Source of the DNA: an uncultured Phocaeicola sp.
GTDB taxonomy: Bacteria > Bacteroidota > Bacteroidia > Bacteroidales > Bacteroidaceae
Direction: 5' to 3'
NCBI GenBank assembly: GCA_944321015.1
Contig: CALUJS010000004.1
Span: forward strand, 40,695 to 104,694
DNA length: 64,000 nt
Below, piece after piece: positions 15,656 to 25,154 of the stretch; the stretch's first letter is position 1; every line of letters starts with the position of its first letter. A program made the translations under genes and the position numbers. The notes below the pieces were generated by a model that saw only the letters and a list, made by a program, of their open reading frames with translations, was not told the origin of the DNA and made no database searches.

Positions 15656-17950
15656 ATGAACAAAAGCCGATATAGATACCTGTTTCTACTCGTGATATGG
15701 ATGTTGACATCGTGTTCCGTGTCGAAGTTCATCCCCGACGGAGCTTATTTGTTGGACGACGTTAAGGTTGTGTCAGACAACAAAGATGTCAAGCCGTCCG
15801 ATGTGATTGGCTATAATCGGCAGAATCCCAACAGCCGCTGGTTCAGCCTGGTTAAGGTCCCGTTGCATGTTTATTCTCTGTCGGGCACGGATACGTCGAA
15901 GTGGATTAACCGTTTCATACAAAAGCTGGGCGACGAACCGGTCATCTACGATGAGGAAGATGCCGAGCGTTCGCGCGACGACATGCAGAGAGCCTTGCAG
16001 AACATGGGATACATGCAGGCTCGTGTGGAACTTCAGAAGACCGTGAGAAAGAAAAAGCTGAGGCTCGAATATCGGATTCATACCGGTCCGGTCTACCGAA
16101 TCAGTGCATGGGGGTATGACGTGCAGGACGACAGCCTCCGCCGTTATATGGACGGATATGTGTCGCGCCTGATGCAAAACGACATGCCTTTCAACGTAAG
16201 CACGCTTGATATGGAACGTCAACACATCACCCGCTATTTGCAGGACCGGGGTTTTTATAAGTTCAACAAGGAATACATCACCTGTACGGCCGATACGGCT
16301 CTCAACACACAATGGGTGGGACTGACATTCCACATTGCCCCCTATGAAAAGTCCGGCACGTCGCATGTGCGCTATCGCATCGGCGACGTGAATGTTGTTA
16401 CCGACTTCGACATGGCGCATGCCCTCAGGCAGGATGTCTCCGGTTTCGACTCCTTACACCATAAGGGGTTAAACATTTTTTATCGGGGTCATCCGTTCCT
16501 CAGGCCGGAGATATTGTCGCAAAACATATCCATTGGCACAGGAGAGTTCTACAGTGAAGCCGCCCTGCAAAACACCCATTCGGCATTGGGCCGTTTGCAT
16601 ATTATCAAATATTCCGACATACGTTTCCAAGAGAACGCGCAAGATTCTACCATGCTGGATTGCTACATATTGCTTTCCCGCAATAAACCCAATTCGTTCA
16701 GCGCCGAACTGGAAGGAACGAACTCTGCCGGCGACTTGGGGGCAGCCGCTTCATTGTCCTATCAGAACCGGAATCTGTTCAACGGTTCCGAGTTGTTTAC
16801 ATTCAAGGTGCGCGGAGCCTATGAGGCGGTGACGGGATTGCAGGGATACAACAATGAGAACTATGTGGAGTATGGCGTCGAGACCAGCATCAATTTTCCC
16901 CGTTTCCTGTTCCCGTTTATTTCCGCCGATGTGCGTCGGCGTACACAAGCGACCTCGGAAATCGGATTGCAATATAATTCGCAAGACCGTCCGGAGTTCG
17001 GACGACGGGTGGCTTCCGTGACATGGGGTTATCAGTGGTCGTACAAACAGAAATGGCGTCACCGTGTGGATGTGCTCGATTTGAATTACGTCTACATGCC
17101 TTGGATATCGTCGACTTTCCGCAAGGAATATTTGGATAATGTCGAAAACCAGAACTCCATTTTGAAATACAATTACGAGAATCTGCTTATCATGAAAATG
17201 GGATATGGCTTTACATATCGTTCGGACGGGAACCATTCGAGAACGGCCCTCGGGAATTCCTATTCCGTACGTTTCAATGTCGAATCATCCGGAAATCTTC
17301 TGTATGGATTCTCGCACTTGCTGAACGCCAAGCGCAACGAAGATCATCAGTACACCGTGATGAACATAGCTTATGCGCAGTATCTGAAAACCGATATTGA
17401 TTTTACGAAGAGCTTTATGATAGACCATCGTAACGATATTGTGTTCCACGTCGGATTGGGCGTTGCTTTTCCGTATGGAAATTCCAGGATTCTTCCTTTT
17501 GAGAAACGCTATTTTGCGGGAGGTGCAAACAGTGTGCGTGGCTGGTCGGTCCGCCGTTTGGGCCCCGGCAAGTTCGCAGGAAGCGACAGAAATATAGACT
17601 TCATCAATCAATCGGGAGACATTAAGCTGGATATCAATCTGGAATACCGCACAAAGCTGTTCTGGAAACTCAATGGAGCTTTCTTCATTGATGCCGGCAA
17701 CATCTGGACTATTCGCGAATACGAGGAACAACCGGGAGGGGCATTTAAGTTCGACAGTTTTTATAAAGAGATAGCCGTGGCCTACGGACTAGGACTTCGT
17801 TTTGATTTCGACTATTTCATTTTGCGCTTTGACGGTGGCATGAAAGCCATCAATCCGGCGTTTGAAAGCGGCAAGGAGCGATATCCGATTATTCATCCCG
17901 ATTTCGGACGCGATTTTGCCTTCCATTTCGCCGTGGGCTATCCGTTCTGA
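15656..17950 (+). CDS. TamA/BamA-family outer membrane lipoprotein (TamL-like)
   Basis: Outer membrane beta-barrel of the Omp85 superfamily, expected to work in translocation or assembly of envelope proteins or lipids. The signal peptide ends in the lipobox LTSC, then POTRA-like domains (~25-330), then a barrel ending in AVGYPF with a terminal Phe. The Omp85 signature FAGGANSVRGW is present near residues 621-631. A lipidated TamA, named TamL, is known in Bacteroidetes; this fits that form. No TamB-like gene adjoins it here. 764 residues. Confidence 0.88.
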   Translation: MNKSRYRYLFLLVIWMLTSCSVSKFIPDGAYLLDDVKVVSDNKDVKPSDVIGYNRQNPNSRWFSLVKVPLHVYSLSGTDTSKWINRFIQKLGDEPVIYDEEDAERSRDDMQRALQNMGYMQARVELQKTVRKKKLRLEYRIHTGPVYRISAWGYDVQDDSLRRYMDGYVSRLMQNDMPFNVSTLDMERQHITRYLQDRGFYKFNKEYITCTADTALNTQWVGLTFHIAPYEKSGTSHVRYRIGDVNVVTDFDMAHALRQDVSGFDSLHHKGLNIFYRGHPFLRPEILSQNISIGTGEFYSEAALQNTHSALGRLHIIKYSDIRFQENAQDSTMLDCYILLSRNKPNSFSAELEGTNSAGDLGAAASLSYQNRNLFNGSELFTFKVRGAYEAVTGLQGYNNENYVEYGVETSINFPRFLFPFISADVRRRTQATSEIGLQYNSQDRPEFGRRVASVTWGYQWSYKQKWRHRVDVLDLNYVYMPWISSTFRKEYLDNVENQNSILKYNYENLLIMKMGYGFTYRSDGNHSRTALGNSYSVRFNVESSGNLLYGFSHLLNAKRNEDHQYTVMNIAYAQYLKTDIDFTKSFMIDHRNDIVFHVGLGVAFPYGNSRILPFEKRYFAGGANSVRGWSVRRLGPGKFAGSDRNIDFINQSGDIKLDINLEYRTKLFWKLNGAFFIDAGNIWTIREYEEQPGGAFKFDSFYKEIAVAYGLGLRFDFDYFILRFDGGMKAINPAFESGKERYPIIHPDFGRDFAFHFAVGYPF

Positions 17951-17977
17951 CACACAATTAAACCTAAACAATTAACA

Positions 17978-18793
17978 ATGGGAACAATACAATTTGCAAG
18001 TCTGGCCAGTGGCAGCAGTGGAAACTGTTACTATTTGGGCAATGAACATACTTCTATCTTGATTGACGCCGGATTAGGCATACGTATAATCAAAAAACGT
18101 TTCAGCGAGTTCGGGCTGAAGATGGAGACACTGAAGGCCATATTGGTGACTCATGAACATGCCGACCATGCCAAGGCGGTGGGTTGTCTTGGCGAGAAGC
18201 ATCATATTCCCATCTACGCCACTCGGTTGGTATATGCCGGAATGGAACGTAATCCCTGCTTGCGCGGACTTGGGAAAAGTTGTCTCCGCACCATTGAGAA
18301 AGAAGTTCCGTTTGTTGTTGGAGACTTTCGTATCATTCCCTTTGGCGTTCCTCATGATTCATGTGACAACGTGGGCTATTTTATAGAATGCGGCAATACG
18401 ACATTCTGTCTGGCTACGGATGTGGGACATCTTACCGAAACCATTGTTACCTATCTGTGTAAAGCGGACAACTTGGTCTTGGAGTCCAATTATGATGAAA
18501 CCATGTTGCGCATGGGGCCCTATCCTGCCCGGCTGAAAGAGCGAATTTTAAGCCCGAACGGCCATTTGAGCAACAAGGAAGTTGCAGAGTTTCTGGCAAA
18601 CCATTATTCGCCGCAATGGAAATATGTGTGGCTTTGCCATCTGAGCAAAGACAACAACCATCCGGAACTGGCTTACAAAACTGTGGAAACTCGGTTGAAA
18701 ACAATCGGGCTGAAAGTCGGAGAAGACCTTCAAGTCATTCCGCTGAGACGAAATCTGCCCACCGGTGTCTTTTATTTGCCGGAACGCCGATGA
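17978..18793 (+). CDS. Metallo-beta-lactamase-fold hydrolase (YycJ/WalJ-like)
   Basis: Cytoplasmic metal-dependent hydrolase. It has the zinc motif THEHADHAKAV (about residues 54-64), the starting strand ASLASGSSGNCYYLG typical of the YycJ/WalJ group, a second metal segment GVPHDSCDNVGY, LATDVGHL, and a late WLCHLSKDNNHPELA. YycJ-type proteins are exonuclease-like in Firmicutes; the role in Bacteroidetes is unproven. It follows the TamL-like gene by 27 bp and probably shares its transcript. 271 residues. Confidence 0.87.
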   Translation: MGTIQFASLASGSSGNCYYLGNEHTSILIDAGLGIRIIKKRFSEFGLKMETLKAILVTHEHADHAKAVGCLGEKHHIPIYATRLVYAGMERNPCLRGLGKSCLRTIEKEVPFVVGDFRIIPFGVPHDSCDNVGYFIECGNTTFCLATDVGHLTETIVTYLCKADNLVLESNYDETMLRMGPYPARLKERILSPNGHLSNKEVAEFLANHYSPQWKYVWLCHLSKDNNHPELAYKTVETRLKTIGLKVGEDLQVIPLRRNLPTGVFYLPERR

Positions 18794-18848
18794 GATAATG
18801 CAAAGCAACGTGCAAACCAGAACAGTAAATCCTAAATGTTTGAATATT

Positions 18849-20597
18849 ATGATGAATAAGAATAGCCTTTCCGGCTTTTGTCTGATGTTATTGGCTGCCG
18901 TTATGCCTTTCCTGAACGGGCATGGACAGACTAAGGCATCGGTATTTTCGTTGTCTGATGCAAATCTGCATCCCAAATATGAGACGCGCGCCGTATGGTT
19001 GACTACGCTGAACGGATTGGATTGGCCCCGCACAAAAGCCACATCGCCCGAGAGCCGTCGGCTGCAACAGGAAGAGCTTTGCCGGCAGCTTGATTCGTTG
19101 AAAGCGGCCAACTTCAACACGGTCTTGCTGCAGGTGCGCTCTCGCGACAACGCATTGTATCCGTCGCGACAAGAAGTGTTTACCGATGCGCTTACCGGTA
19201 CTCCCGGTCAATCGCCCGGCTATGACCCGCTGGATTTTGCCATACGGGAATGTCATAGACGCGGTATGGAGTTGCATGCATGGGTCGTTGCCATTCCATT
19301 GGGCAGCGATAAGCAAGCCAAGGAACTGGGTAAACGCTCTTTTGTGAGAAAACATCCGGAAATGTGCATCCGATTCCGGAGAAACTGGTATCTGGACCCG
19401 GGGCATCCGGAGACAAAGAATCATCTGGCAGCCATTGTCGAGGAGATAGTGACCAACTATGATGTTGACGGCATCAATCTGGATTATATTCGTTATCCGG
19501 ATCATCCCAAGCGGTTCCCTGACGGGCGTTCCTATCGGAAATACGGCAAGGGAAAAAGTCTGGCACAATGGCGGCGCGACAACATTACCGAAATCGTGCG
19601 TCACATTTATCATAGGGTGAAAGCGATTAAGCCGTGGGTCAAGGTGGGCAGTTCGCCTGTGGGAAAATACAAGGACGTGGCACGTTATTCTTCACGCGGA
19701 TGGAATGCACACAATGTGGTCTTTCAAGATGCGCAATTGTGGCTGAAGGAGGGCATCCAGGACCTGATGCTCCCGATGGCCTATTTCCGGGAAGACAGCT
19801 TTTATCCTTTTGTGCTCGATTGGCAGGAGAACGGCAACGGGCGCACCGTGGTGCCGGGCCTGGGCATTTATTTTCTGGACCCCGGCGAAGGTGATTGGAC
19901 ACTGCAGGACGCCTTGCAGCAGATTTATTTCACGCGCTCGGCGCATATTCCCGGGCAAGCTTACTTCCGCTCCCGCTTTTTGTTGGACAACGTGCAAGGA
20001 CTGTATGATAAATTAAAGCGGGAAGTCTATGCCTATCCGGCTCTTGTTCCGCCAATGGCATGGCAGGACACTGTTCCGCCTGCGGCTCCGACCGGACTTC
20101 GGACTGAGGTCAAAGCCGATAGCGTGATATTTACCTGGAATCCCGTGGCCGACGATGATTCGCCGCGCGCAGCCGTCAATCCGGTCGTACGTTATAATCT
20201 TTATGCGGCGTCGTCCGGCAATGAGGTGGACACGAACGATCCACGCAACCTGAAATACACCTATATATATGGTACGCGCTATGCCGCGCCTATTGACGAG
20301 GTGCGGGGGATGTCCTTTGCGGTTACTGCCGTCGATGCTTATGGAAATGAAAGCCGCATGGTGCCGTCTCACAACCCTGTCGCATCCTCGTCAGCCGATG
20401 GGGCGACCGAATCGTTGGATTTGCCCGATTGCCCGCAGGCAACCCGTTTGGTCGTGGTCGACCTTTACGAGCGGCTTGTCTGGCAAGGACCTTATGCGCG
20501 AAGTCTGGACATCGGGCATTTTGTTCCCGGCGTTTACTACGTGCTGATGCAGGACCGTGATGGCAATACCTTGCGGCGGGTGCAGTTCATCCGTTGA
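18849..20597 (+). CDS. Exported family-10-like glycosidase (GHL10, formerly DUF187)
   Basis: Likely periplasmic or surface glycan-active protein. ATG 18849 is followed by a signal peptide (NSLSGFCLMLLAAVMPFLNG). The catalytic-type TIM barrel (~45-395) starts ETRAVWLTTLNGLDWP and contains DGINLDYIRYPDHP, with the acidic residues expected near the active site, and LMLPMAYFRED. The C-terminal part (~415-520) resembles a fibronectin type III module (PPAAPTGLRTEVKADSVIFT), followed by a short beta-rich tail. Substrate unknown. Its 3' end overlaps the convergent ATP-grasp-like gene by 11 bp. 582 residues; start chosen for the signal peptide over the longer frame. Confidence 0.85.
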   Translation: MMNKNSLSGFCLMLLAAVMPFLNGHGQTKASVFSLSDANLHPKYETRAVWLTTLNGLDWPRTKATSPESRRLQQEELCRQLDSLKAANFNTVLLQVRSRDNALYPSRQEVFTDALTGTPGQSPGYDPLDFAIRECHRRGMELHAWVVAIPLGSDKQAKELGKRSFVRKHPEMCIRFRRNWYLDPGHPETKNHLAAIVEEIVTNYDVDGINLDYIRYPDHPKRFPDGRSYRKYGKGKSLAQWRRDNITEIVRHIYHRVKAIKPWVKVGSSPVGKYKDVARYSSRGWNAHNVVFQDAQLWLKEGIQDLMLPMAYFREDSFYPFVLDWQENGNGRTVVPGLGIYFLDPGEGDWTLQDALQQIYFTRSAHIPGQAYFRSRFLLDNVQGLYDKLKREVYAYPALVPPMAWQDTVPPAAPTGLRTEVKADSVIFTWNPVADDDSPRAAVNPVVRYNLYAASSGNEVDTNDPRNLKYTYIYGTRYAAPIDEVRGMSFAVTAVDAYGNESRMVPSHNPVASSSADGATESLDLPDCPQATRLVVVDLYERLVWQGPYARSLDIGHFVPGVYYVLMQDRDGNTLRRVQFIR

Positions 20598-21792
20598 CGG
20601 GGTGCGCCCAAACGGCTGCGCGGTAGACGCTGTCGGCTGTTATCGGAGTCAATGGGAGATAGCCTTCGATTATTCGTCCATCCCTCACCGTGAGCGGATG
20701 AACTTCTTTTTGCATGCGGTGGTCGGCTTGCAGTTGTTCGGCAGAGGAGAAATGTTCCACACGGAAGATGCCTTCGCTCCCGGTTGCAATCCATCGGGCA
20801 TAAATGCCGTGTGCCACTACGCCCATGTTCATTCGCAGGTTTATCTCAACGCACGGGTGTAAACGATAACAGGGCTTGCTGTCAAAACGGCAAATCATCA
20901 TGTCGACGCCCAGACAGCCCGCATAGTCACCGTGCAATAATGTTGAGAGCCGGGCCTGCAAGGTTGCTTTTACTTCTTCCAGAAGATTGGTCGGGACGTA
21001 GCGGCTCAGTTCTGTCATGATTCGTTCGTCCGACATGAGCAGATTGCCTCTGTATGTCCCTTTCTCGTCGGTCTGAAACAGGGAATAGCCGATAAACGAC
21101 ACTCCGTTTTCCTTGTCGGCGTAAAATTCCATGGCGAAATCTGTCACCCGCCGATAACGTGGTTCCACGATTACGGCTTGTTGCGTGGCCAATAACCGCC
21201 GGCACCAATTGCGCGTCGGGACATCCATTCCTCTTTCGTCTACCCGGCGTATTCCTTTGCCGCTGCCCGACCAGGGCGCCTTCAGCAACCGGTGTGGCGT
21301 CTGCCATTCATCATGACCGGTCTTTACCATCGCATCAATTTCTTCCAAAGAGCCGCATGCCCGTGAGGCGCCGCAAGTCTCTGCCGTTCCGGCCATGCCG
21401 CTGAGCAGTTCCACGGCCCGCACTCGTGAGGACAGTTGTCGTATGCGGGCCAGTTGCGTATCGTCCGGCAGCAGTGATTCCGCGGCATTCATTTGCTTCA
21501 GCCTGTTGACCAAAGCCGTGTTCCATCCCCAGGGGCGTATCGCGCGGCAGGCATGTATGCCCTCTTCCGGGGTAGTCCATTCCACATCGGGAGCTAAATC
21601 CTGCCTGCTCATCCATTGGCGGACTGTTTCCTTTTGAGGCACTGCTATCAGGCTTTCTCCCGGCGGAGCCAGCCATGCCGGCAGACATGCCAGGTCGGAT
21701 GCCATCTTCAAGGCTGAGGCCGGCGCGCGATAATACGCGCTGTTGTTGCCCATGGCCATGTCGTTGTCCGGATTGAATAGATACAGATACAT
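20587..21792 (-). CDS. ATP-grasp-like protein of unknown function
   Basis: I do not recognise a named family. The sequence reads like an ATP-grasp ligase: LLKAPWSGSGKGIRRV near the middle could be the ATP-binding Lys and glycine loop, and CLGVDMMICR plus the late HPCVEINLRMNMGVVA resemble the Asp and Glu-x-Asn metal ligands that close this fold. It begins MYLYLFNPDNDMAMGNNSAYY, a distinctive N-terminus. ATG 21792 is chosen because the longer frame to 21942 only translates the repeat cluster upstream. 401 residues, cytoplasmic, monocistronic. The ligase role is inferred. Confidence 0.6.
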   Translation of the reverse strand: MYLYLFNPDNDMAMGNNSAYYRAPASALKMASDLACLPAWLAPPGESLIAVPQKETVRQWMSRQDLAPDVEWTTPEEGIHACRAIRPWGWNTALVNRLKQMNAAESLLPDDTQLARIRQLSSRVRAVELLSGMAGTAETCGASRACGSLEEIDAMVKTGHDEWQTPHRLLKAPWSGSGKGIRRVDERGMDVPTRNWCRRLLATQQAVIVEPRYRRVTDFAMEFYADKENGVSFIGYSLFQTDEKGTYRGNLLMSDERIMTELSRYVPTNLLEEVKATLQARLSTLLHGDYAGCLGVDMMICRFDSKPCYRLHPCVEINLRMNMGVVAHGIYARWIATGSEGIFRVEHFSSAEQLQADHRMQKEVHPLTVRDGRIIEGYLPLTPITADSVYRAAVWAHPVNG

Positions 21793-21877
21793 GCGTTGTC
21801 GGGTTGTGATTTCGAGGCAAAGGTACAAAGCTGTCGGAATATGTTGTTCGTTTTTGCCTTGATTTCCGGCGTTTGAG

Positions 21878-21985
21878 CGGAGATATGGCCGCTCCCGAGC
21901 CGCGATATGGCTGCTCCCGAGCCGTGGTATGGTCGCTTCCACGCCGTGGTATTGACGCTCCCGTGTCGTGGAAATATGCCGTTTT
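21878..21985. repeat. 22-bp-period intergenic repeat, cluster C (5 units)
   Basis: (A/G)TATG/T cores at 21883, 21905, 21927 and 21949 are spaced exactly 22 bp; a fifth, at 21974, is 3 bp out of step. Units 1 and 2 share GCTCCCGAGCCG. It lies in the 350-bp space between the divergent ATP-grasp-like and OPT transporter genes, upstream of the transporter promoter. Confidence 0.75.
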
Positions 21986-22050
21986 ATTCGGATTTTGATT
22001 CGTTTTGTGCAGAAAGACGCCGGGGCGGCGGCATAAAAACTTCCTGCAAG

Positions 22051-22081
22051 TTTGCAGCTCGATGATTTTTATCTACTTTTG
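22051..22081 (+). promoter_or_regulatory. Promoter of the OPT transporter gene
   Basis: TTTG (22051-22054) lies 19 nt upstream of TACTTTTG (22074-22081), a full match to the Bacteroidetes promoter. Predicted start near 22088, leaving a leader of about 55 nt. Confidence 0.85.
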
Positions 22082-22142
22082 TCTTCAACGAACCGATTTA
22101 ATCATTTAACCGAATCATATCATAAAAAATCGACTTACGACA

Positions 22143-24134
22143 ATGAAACAAGACGAAGAGAAGAAAACGGGCCTGCCGGAGAACGCGTTCAGGCCGTTGA
22201 AGGAAGGCGAGAGCTACGAACCGTTGATGTCGCCGAAGAAGAACTATCCGGAAGTAAACTGGTGGTCTGTATTGTGGGGTATCGGGATGGCAATCCTGTT
22301 TTCTGCCGCGGCTGCCTATCTGGGACTTAAAGTGGGGCAGGTGTTCGAGGCCGCCATTCCGATTGCCATTCTGGCTGTGGGCATCTCCGGAGCGGCCAAG
22401 CGCAAGAATGCCTTGGGCGAAAATGTCATCATCCAATCCATCGGAGCCTGCTCGGGCGTGATTGTGGCGGGCGCCATTTTTACCCTTCCGGCTCTCTACA
22501 TTTTGCAGGCCAAATATCCGGAAATGACCGTGAACTTCTTTCAGGTGTTCATCAGTTCTTTGCTGGGTGGCGTGTTGGGCATCCTGTTCCTGATTCCTTT
22601 CCGCAAATACTTTGTCAAGGACATGCACGGACAATATCCCTTCCCCGAAGCCACAGCCACCACACAAGTGCTGGTGTCGGGCGAGAAAGGCGGAAGCCAG
22701 GCCAAACCCTTATTGCTTGCCGGACTTATTGGCGGCCTCTACGATTTCATCGTGGCGACTTTCGGATGGTGGAATGAGAACTTCACTACCCGTGTGTGCG
22801 GTTGGGGTGAGCTGGTGGCCGAAAAAGCCAAATTGGTGTTCAAGGTAAATACCGGCGCGGCGGTATTGGGACTGGGCTATATCGTCGGTCTGAAATATGC
22901 CGCCATCATCTGCTTTGGTTCGTTGGCCGTGTGGCTCATCATCATTCCGGGCATCGCCCTTATTTGGGGCGACCAGGTGTTGAACATGTGGGACCCGACC
23001 ATCACACAGACCGTCAGTCAGATGAGTCCGGAGCAGATTTTTGCCGCCTATGGCAAAAGCATCGGTATCGGAGGCATTGCCATGGCCGGCATTATCGGCA
23101 TCGTGAAGTCATGGGGCTTGATTAAGGGAGCGGTGAGTCTGGCTGCCAAGGAGATGAAAGGCAAGAATACGGCGGCCGCAAGCGTGGAGCGCACGCAAAA
23201 GGACTTGTCGATGAAGATTATCGCAATAGGTTCCATCCTGACGCTCATTCTTGTAACGATATTTTTCTATTTTGATGTGATGCAGGGCAATCTGCTTCAT
23301 ACCATAGTCGGCATATTGGTTGTGGCCGTCATCGCCTTTCTGTTTACCACCGTGGCCGCCAACGCCATTGCCATCGTGGGCACCAACCCGGTGTCGGGCA
23401 TGACGCTGATGACCCTCATTCTCGCTTCAGTCATCATGGTGGCCGTCGGTTTGAAAGGCACCGGAGGCATGGTTGCCGCGTTGGTCATGGGCGGTGTGGT
23501 ATGTACGGCGCTTTCCATGGCAGGCGGCTTCATCACCGACTTGAAGATTGGCTATTGGCTGGGAACAACTCCCAAGAAGCAGGAGAGTTGGAAGTTCCTC
23601 GGAACGTTGGTTTCTGCTGCCACGGTTGGCGGTGTCATCATGATTCTGAATCAGACGTACGGATTTACCAGCGGACAGCTGGCCGCTCCGCAAGCCAACG
23701 CCATGGCTGCCGTCATCGAACCCCTGATGAGCGGCGTGGGCGCTCCGTGGCTGTTCTATGGCATTGGCGCCGTGATTGCTTTGGTGCTGACCTATTTCAA
23801 GGTTCCCGCTCTGGCGTTTGCTTTGGGCATGTTCATTCCCTTGGAGCTGAACATTCCGCTTGTGGTGGGCGGCGCCATCAATTGGTATGTCACTACCCGC
23901 AGCAAGGATGCTTCCGTCAATGCGGCACGCGGCGAGAAAGGCACATTGCTTGCTTCCGGATTCATTGCCGGCGGCGCGTTGATGGGTGTGGTGAGCGCGG
24001 CCATGCGTTTTGGCGGCATCAATCTGGTGCATGCGGAGTGGATTGCCAACCCGATGAGCCAGGTGGTGTCGATTGTGATGTATGCCATCCTCATCACTTT
24101 CCTGATTAAGGCGAGCATGAGCTTGAAGAAATAA
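22143..24134 (+). CDS. OPT-family oligopeptide transporter
   Basis: Inner-membrane transporter for small peptides or metal chelates; the substrate cannot be read. About 14-16 hydrophobic segments run through the protein. Family features visible are the N-terminal AAAYLGLKVGQVFEAAIPIA, ENVIIQSIGACSGVIVAGA, and FPEATATTQVLVSGEKGG after the third membrane segment. The C-terminal half repeats the pattern with ALAFALGMFIPLELNIPLVV. 663 residues is normal for the bacterial group. Own promoter; a hairpin separates it from the esterase gene. Confidence 0.92.
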   Translation: MKQDEEKKTGLPENAFRPLKEGESYEPLMSPKKNYPEVNWWSVLWGIGMAILFSAAAAYLGLKVGQVFEAAIPIAILAVGISGAAKRKNALGENVIIQSIGACSGVIVAGAIFTLPALYILQAKYPEMTVNFFQVFISSLLGGVLGILFLIPFRKYFVKDMHGQYPFPEATATTQVLVSGEKGGSQAKPLLLAGLIGGLYDFIVATFGWWNENFTTRVCGWGELVAEKAKLVFKVNTGAAVLGLGYIVGLKYAAIICFGSLAVWLIIIPGIALIWGDQVLNMWDPTITQTVSQMSPEQIFAAYGKSIGIGGIAMAGIIGIVKSWGLIKGAVSLAAKEMKGKNTAAASVERTQKDLSMKIIAIGSILTLILVTIFFYFDVMQGNLLHTIVGILVVAVIAFLFTTVAANAIAIVGTNPVSGMTLMTLILASVIMVAVGLKGTGGMVAALVMGGVVCTALSMAGGFITDLKIGYWLGTTPKKQESWKFLGTLVSAATVGGVIMILNQTYGFTSGQLAAPQANAMAAVIEPLMSGVGAPWLFYGIGAVIALVLTYFKVPALAFALGMFIPLELNIPLVVGGAINWYVTTRSKDASVNAARGEKGTLLASGFIAGGALMGVVSAAMRFGGINLVHAEWIANPMSQVVSIVMYAILITFLIKASMSLKK

Positions 24135-24156
24135 TCCGTTTTCGGAAAAACAATCT

Positions 24157-24191
24157 GACGCAGGCTGATGTCTTCAACATTGGCCTGCGTC
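24157..24191. terminator. Hairpin between OPT transporter and esterase genes
   Basis: GACGCAGGC (24157-24165) pairs perfectly with GCCTGCGTC (24183-24191) around a 17-nt loop. There is no T run on the plus strand, so full termination is uncertain; it may attenuate read-through. Confidence 0.5.
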
Positions 24192-24212
24192 TCACATATA
24201 ATAAGGATTATC

Positions 24213-25070
24213 ATGATGAAGAAAAGACAAATCTTGACGGGCCTTCTGCTGGCCGTCGTATCCGCTTTGCAAGCCCAGAAGCCTGTGGAGCTTCCCGTGT
24301 GGGAGAATGGCGCGCCCAATTCCAACGGGCTGACCGAAGAAATAATGAACGACCCCGAACGTCCGGCCAATGTCGTCGAGGCGAAACTCTATGTTTATCC
24401 GGCCAAACATTCCAACGGCATGGCTGTGATATGTTGTCCGGGCGGAGGCTACGCCCATCTGTCCATGGCCAATGAGGGCTATAATATGGCCGACTGGTTC
24501 AATGCGCAAGGCATCACGCTGGCCGTGCTGAAATATCGCATGCCTAACGGACACAAGGAGGTGCCGTATGGCGACGTTTGCCAAGCCATGAACGTAATGC
24601 GTCAGCACGCCGCCGAGTGGCATGTCGACCCTGCAAAAATCGGCGTGATGGGTTCGTCGGCCGGAGGACATCTGGCTGCGTCGTTTGCCAATCTGGCTCC
24701 GAGCGACCTGCGTCCGGCCTTCCAAATCCTGCTTTATCCCGTCATCACGATGGAGGGCTACACCCACGGTGGTTCGCGGGAAAGATTGCTGGGCAAGTCT
24801 CCCTCGGCCAAGGACATCCAAATGTTTTCCATGGAAAAGCAGGTTGATGCCTTGACGCCGCCCGCCTTTATTGCTTTGTCTGCCGATGACAGAACCGTTC
24901 CTCCGGCCAACAGTTTGAACTATGCTGCCGCTTTGGGCGATAAGGGCATTCCTTACGCGCTCCATGTTTATCCGATGGGAGGACATGGGTGGGGATTCCG
25001 TGACAGTTTCCCTTATAAGCGGCAATGGACGGGTGAGCTGGAGAAGTGGTTGCGCGAGATAAACAAGTAG
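24213..25070 (+). CDS. Exported alpha/beta-hydrolase (acetyl-esterase type)
   Basis: Probably deacetylates carbohydrates in the periplasm. ATG 24213 starts a signal peptide (RQILTGLLLAVVSALQAQ). It shows the oxyanion segment VICCPGGGYAHLS, the nucleophile elbow GVMGSSAGGHLAAS, the catalytic Asp in ALSADDRTVPP and the catalytic His in YPMGGHGWGF. This arrangement is that of the Bacteroidetes BD-FAE/Axe1-like esterases. 285 residues. The next gene downstream has its own promoter, so it is likely a single-gene unit or the tail of the transporter transcript. Confidence 0.86.
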   Translation: MMKKRQILTGLLLAVVSALQAQKPVELPVWENGAPNSNGLTEEIMNDPERPANVVEAKLYVYPAKHSNGMAVICCPGGGYAHLSMANEGYNMADWFNAQGITLAVLKYRMPNGHKEVPYGDVCQAMNVMRQHAAEWHVDPAKIGVMGSSAGGHLAASFANLAPSDLRPAFQILLYPVITMEGYTHGGSRERLLGKSPSAKDIQMFSMEKQVDALTPPAFIALSADDRTVPPANSLNYAAALGDKGIPYALHVYPMGGHGWGFRDSFPYKRQWTGELEKWLREINK

Positions 25071-25122
25071 GAGAGGAAACAAAAATATCTGTCCGCAGGC
25101 AATCAATCTGCCACGATTTTTT

Positions 25123-25130
25123 TACCTTTG
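25123..25130 (+). promoter_or_regulatory. -7 element for the nucleotidyltransferase-galE-cob gene set
   Basis: TACCTTTG fits TAnnTTTG; predicted start near 25137. This excludes the in-frame TTG at 25128 and supports ATG 25155, preceded by a purine-rich AAGAAGAAG. Confidence 0.6.
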
Positions 25131-25154
25131 CGGCTGATAAAAATCAAGAAGAAG

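Noticed and set aside
21793..21942. N-terminal extension of the ATP-grasp-like protein
   Set aside because: It only translates repeat cluster C; the conserved-looking protein starts at 21792.
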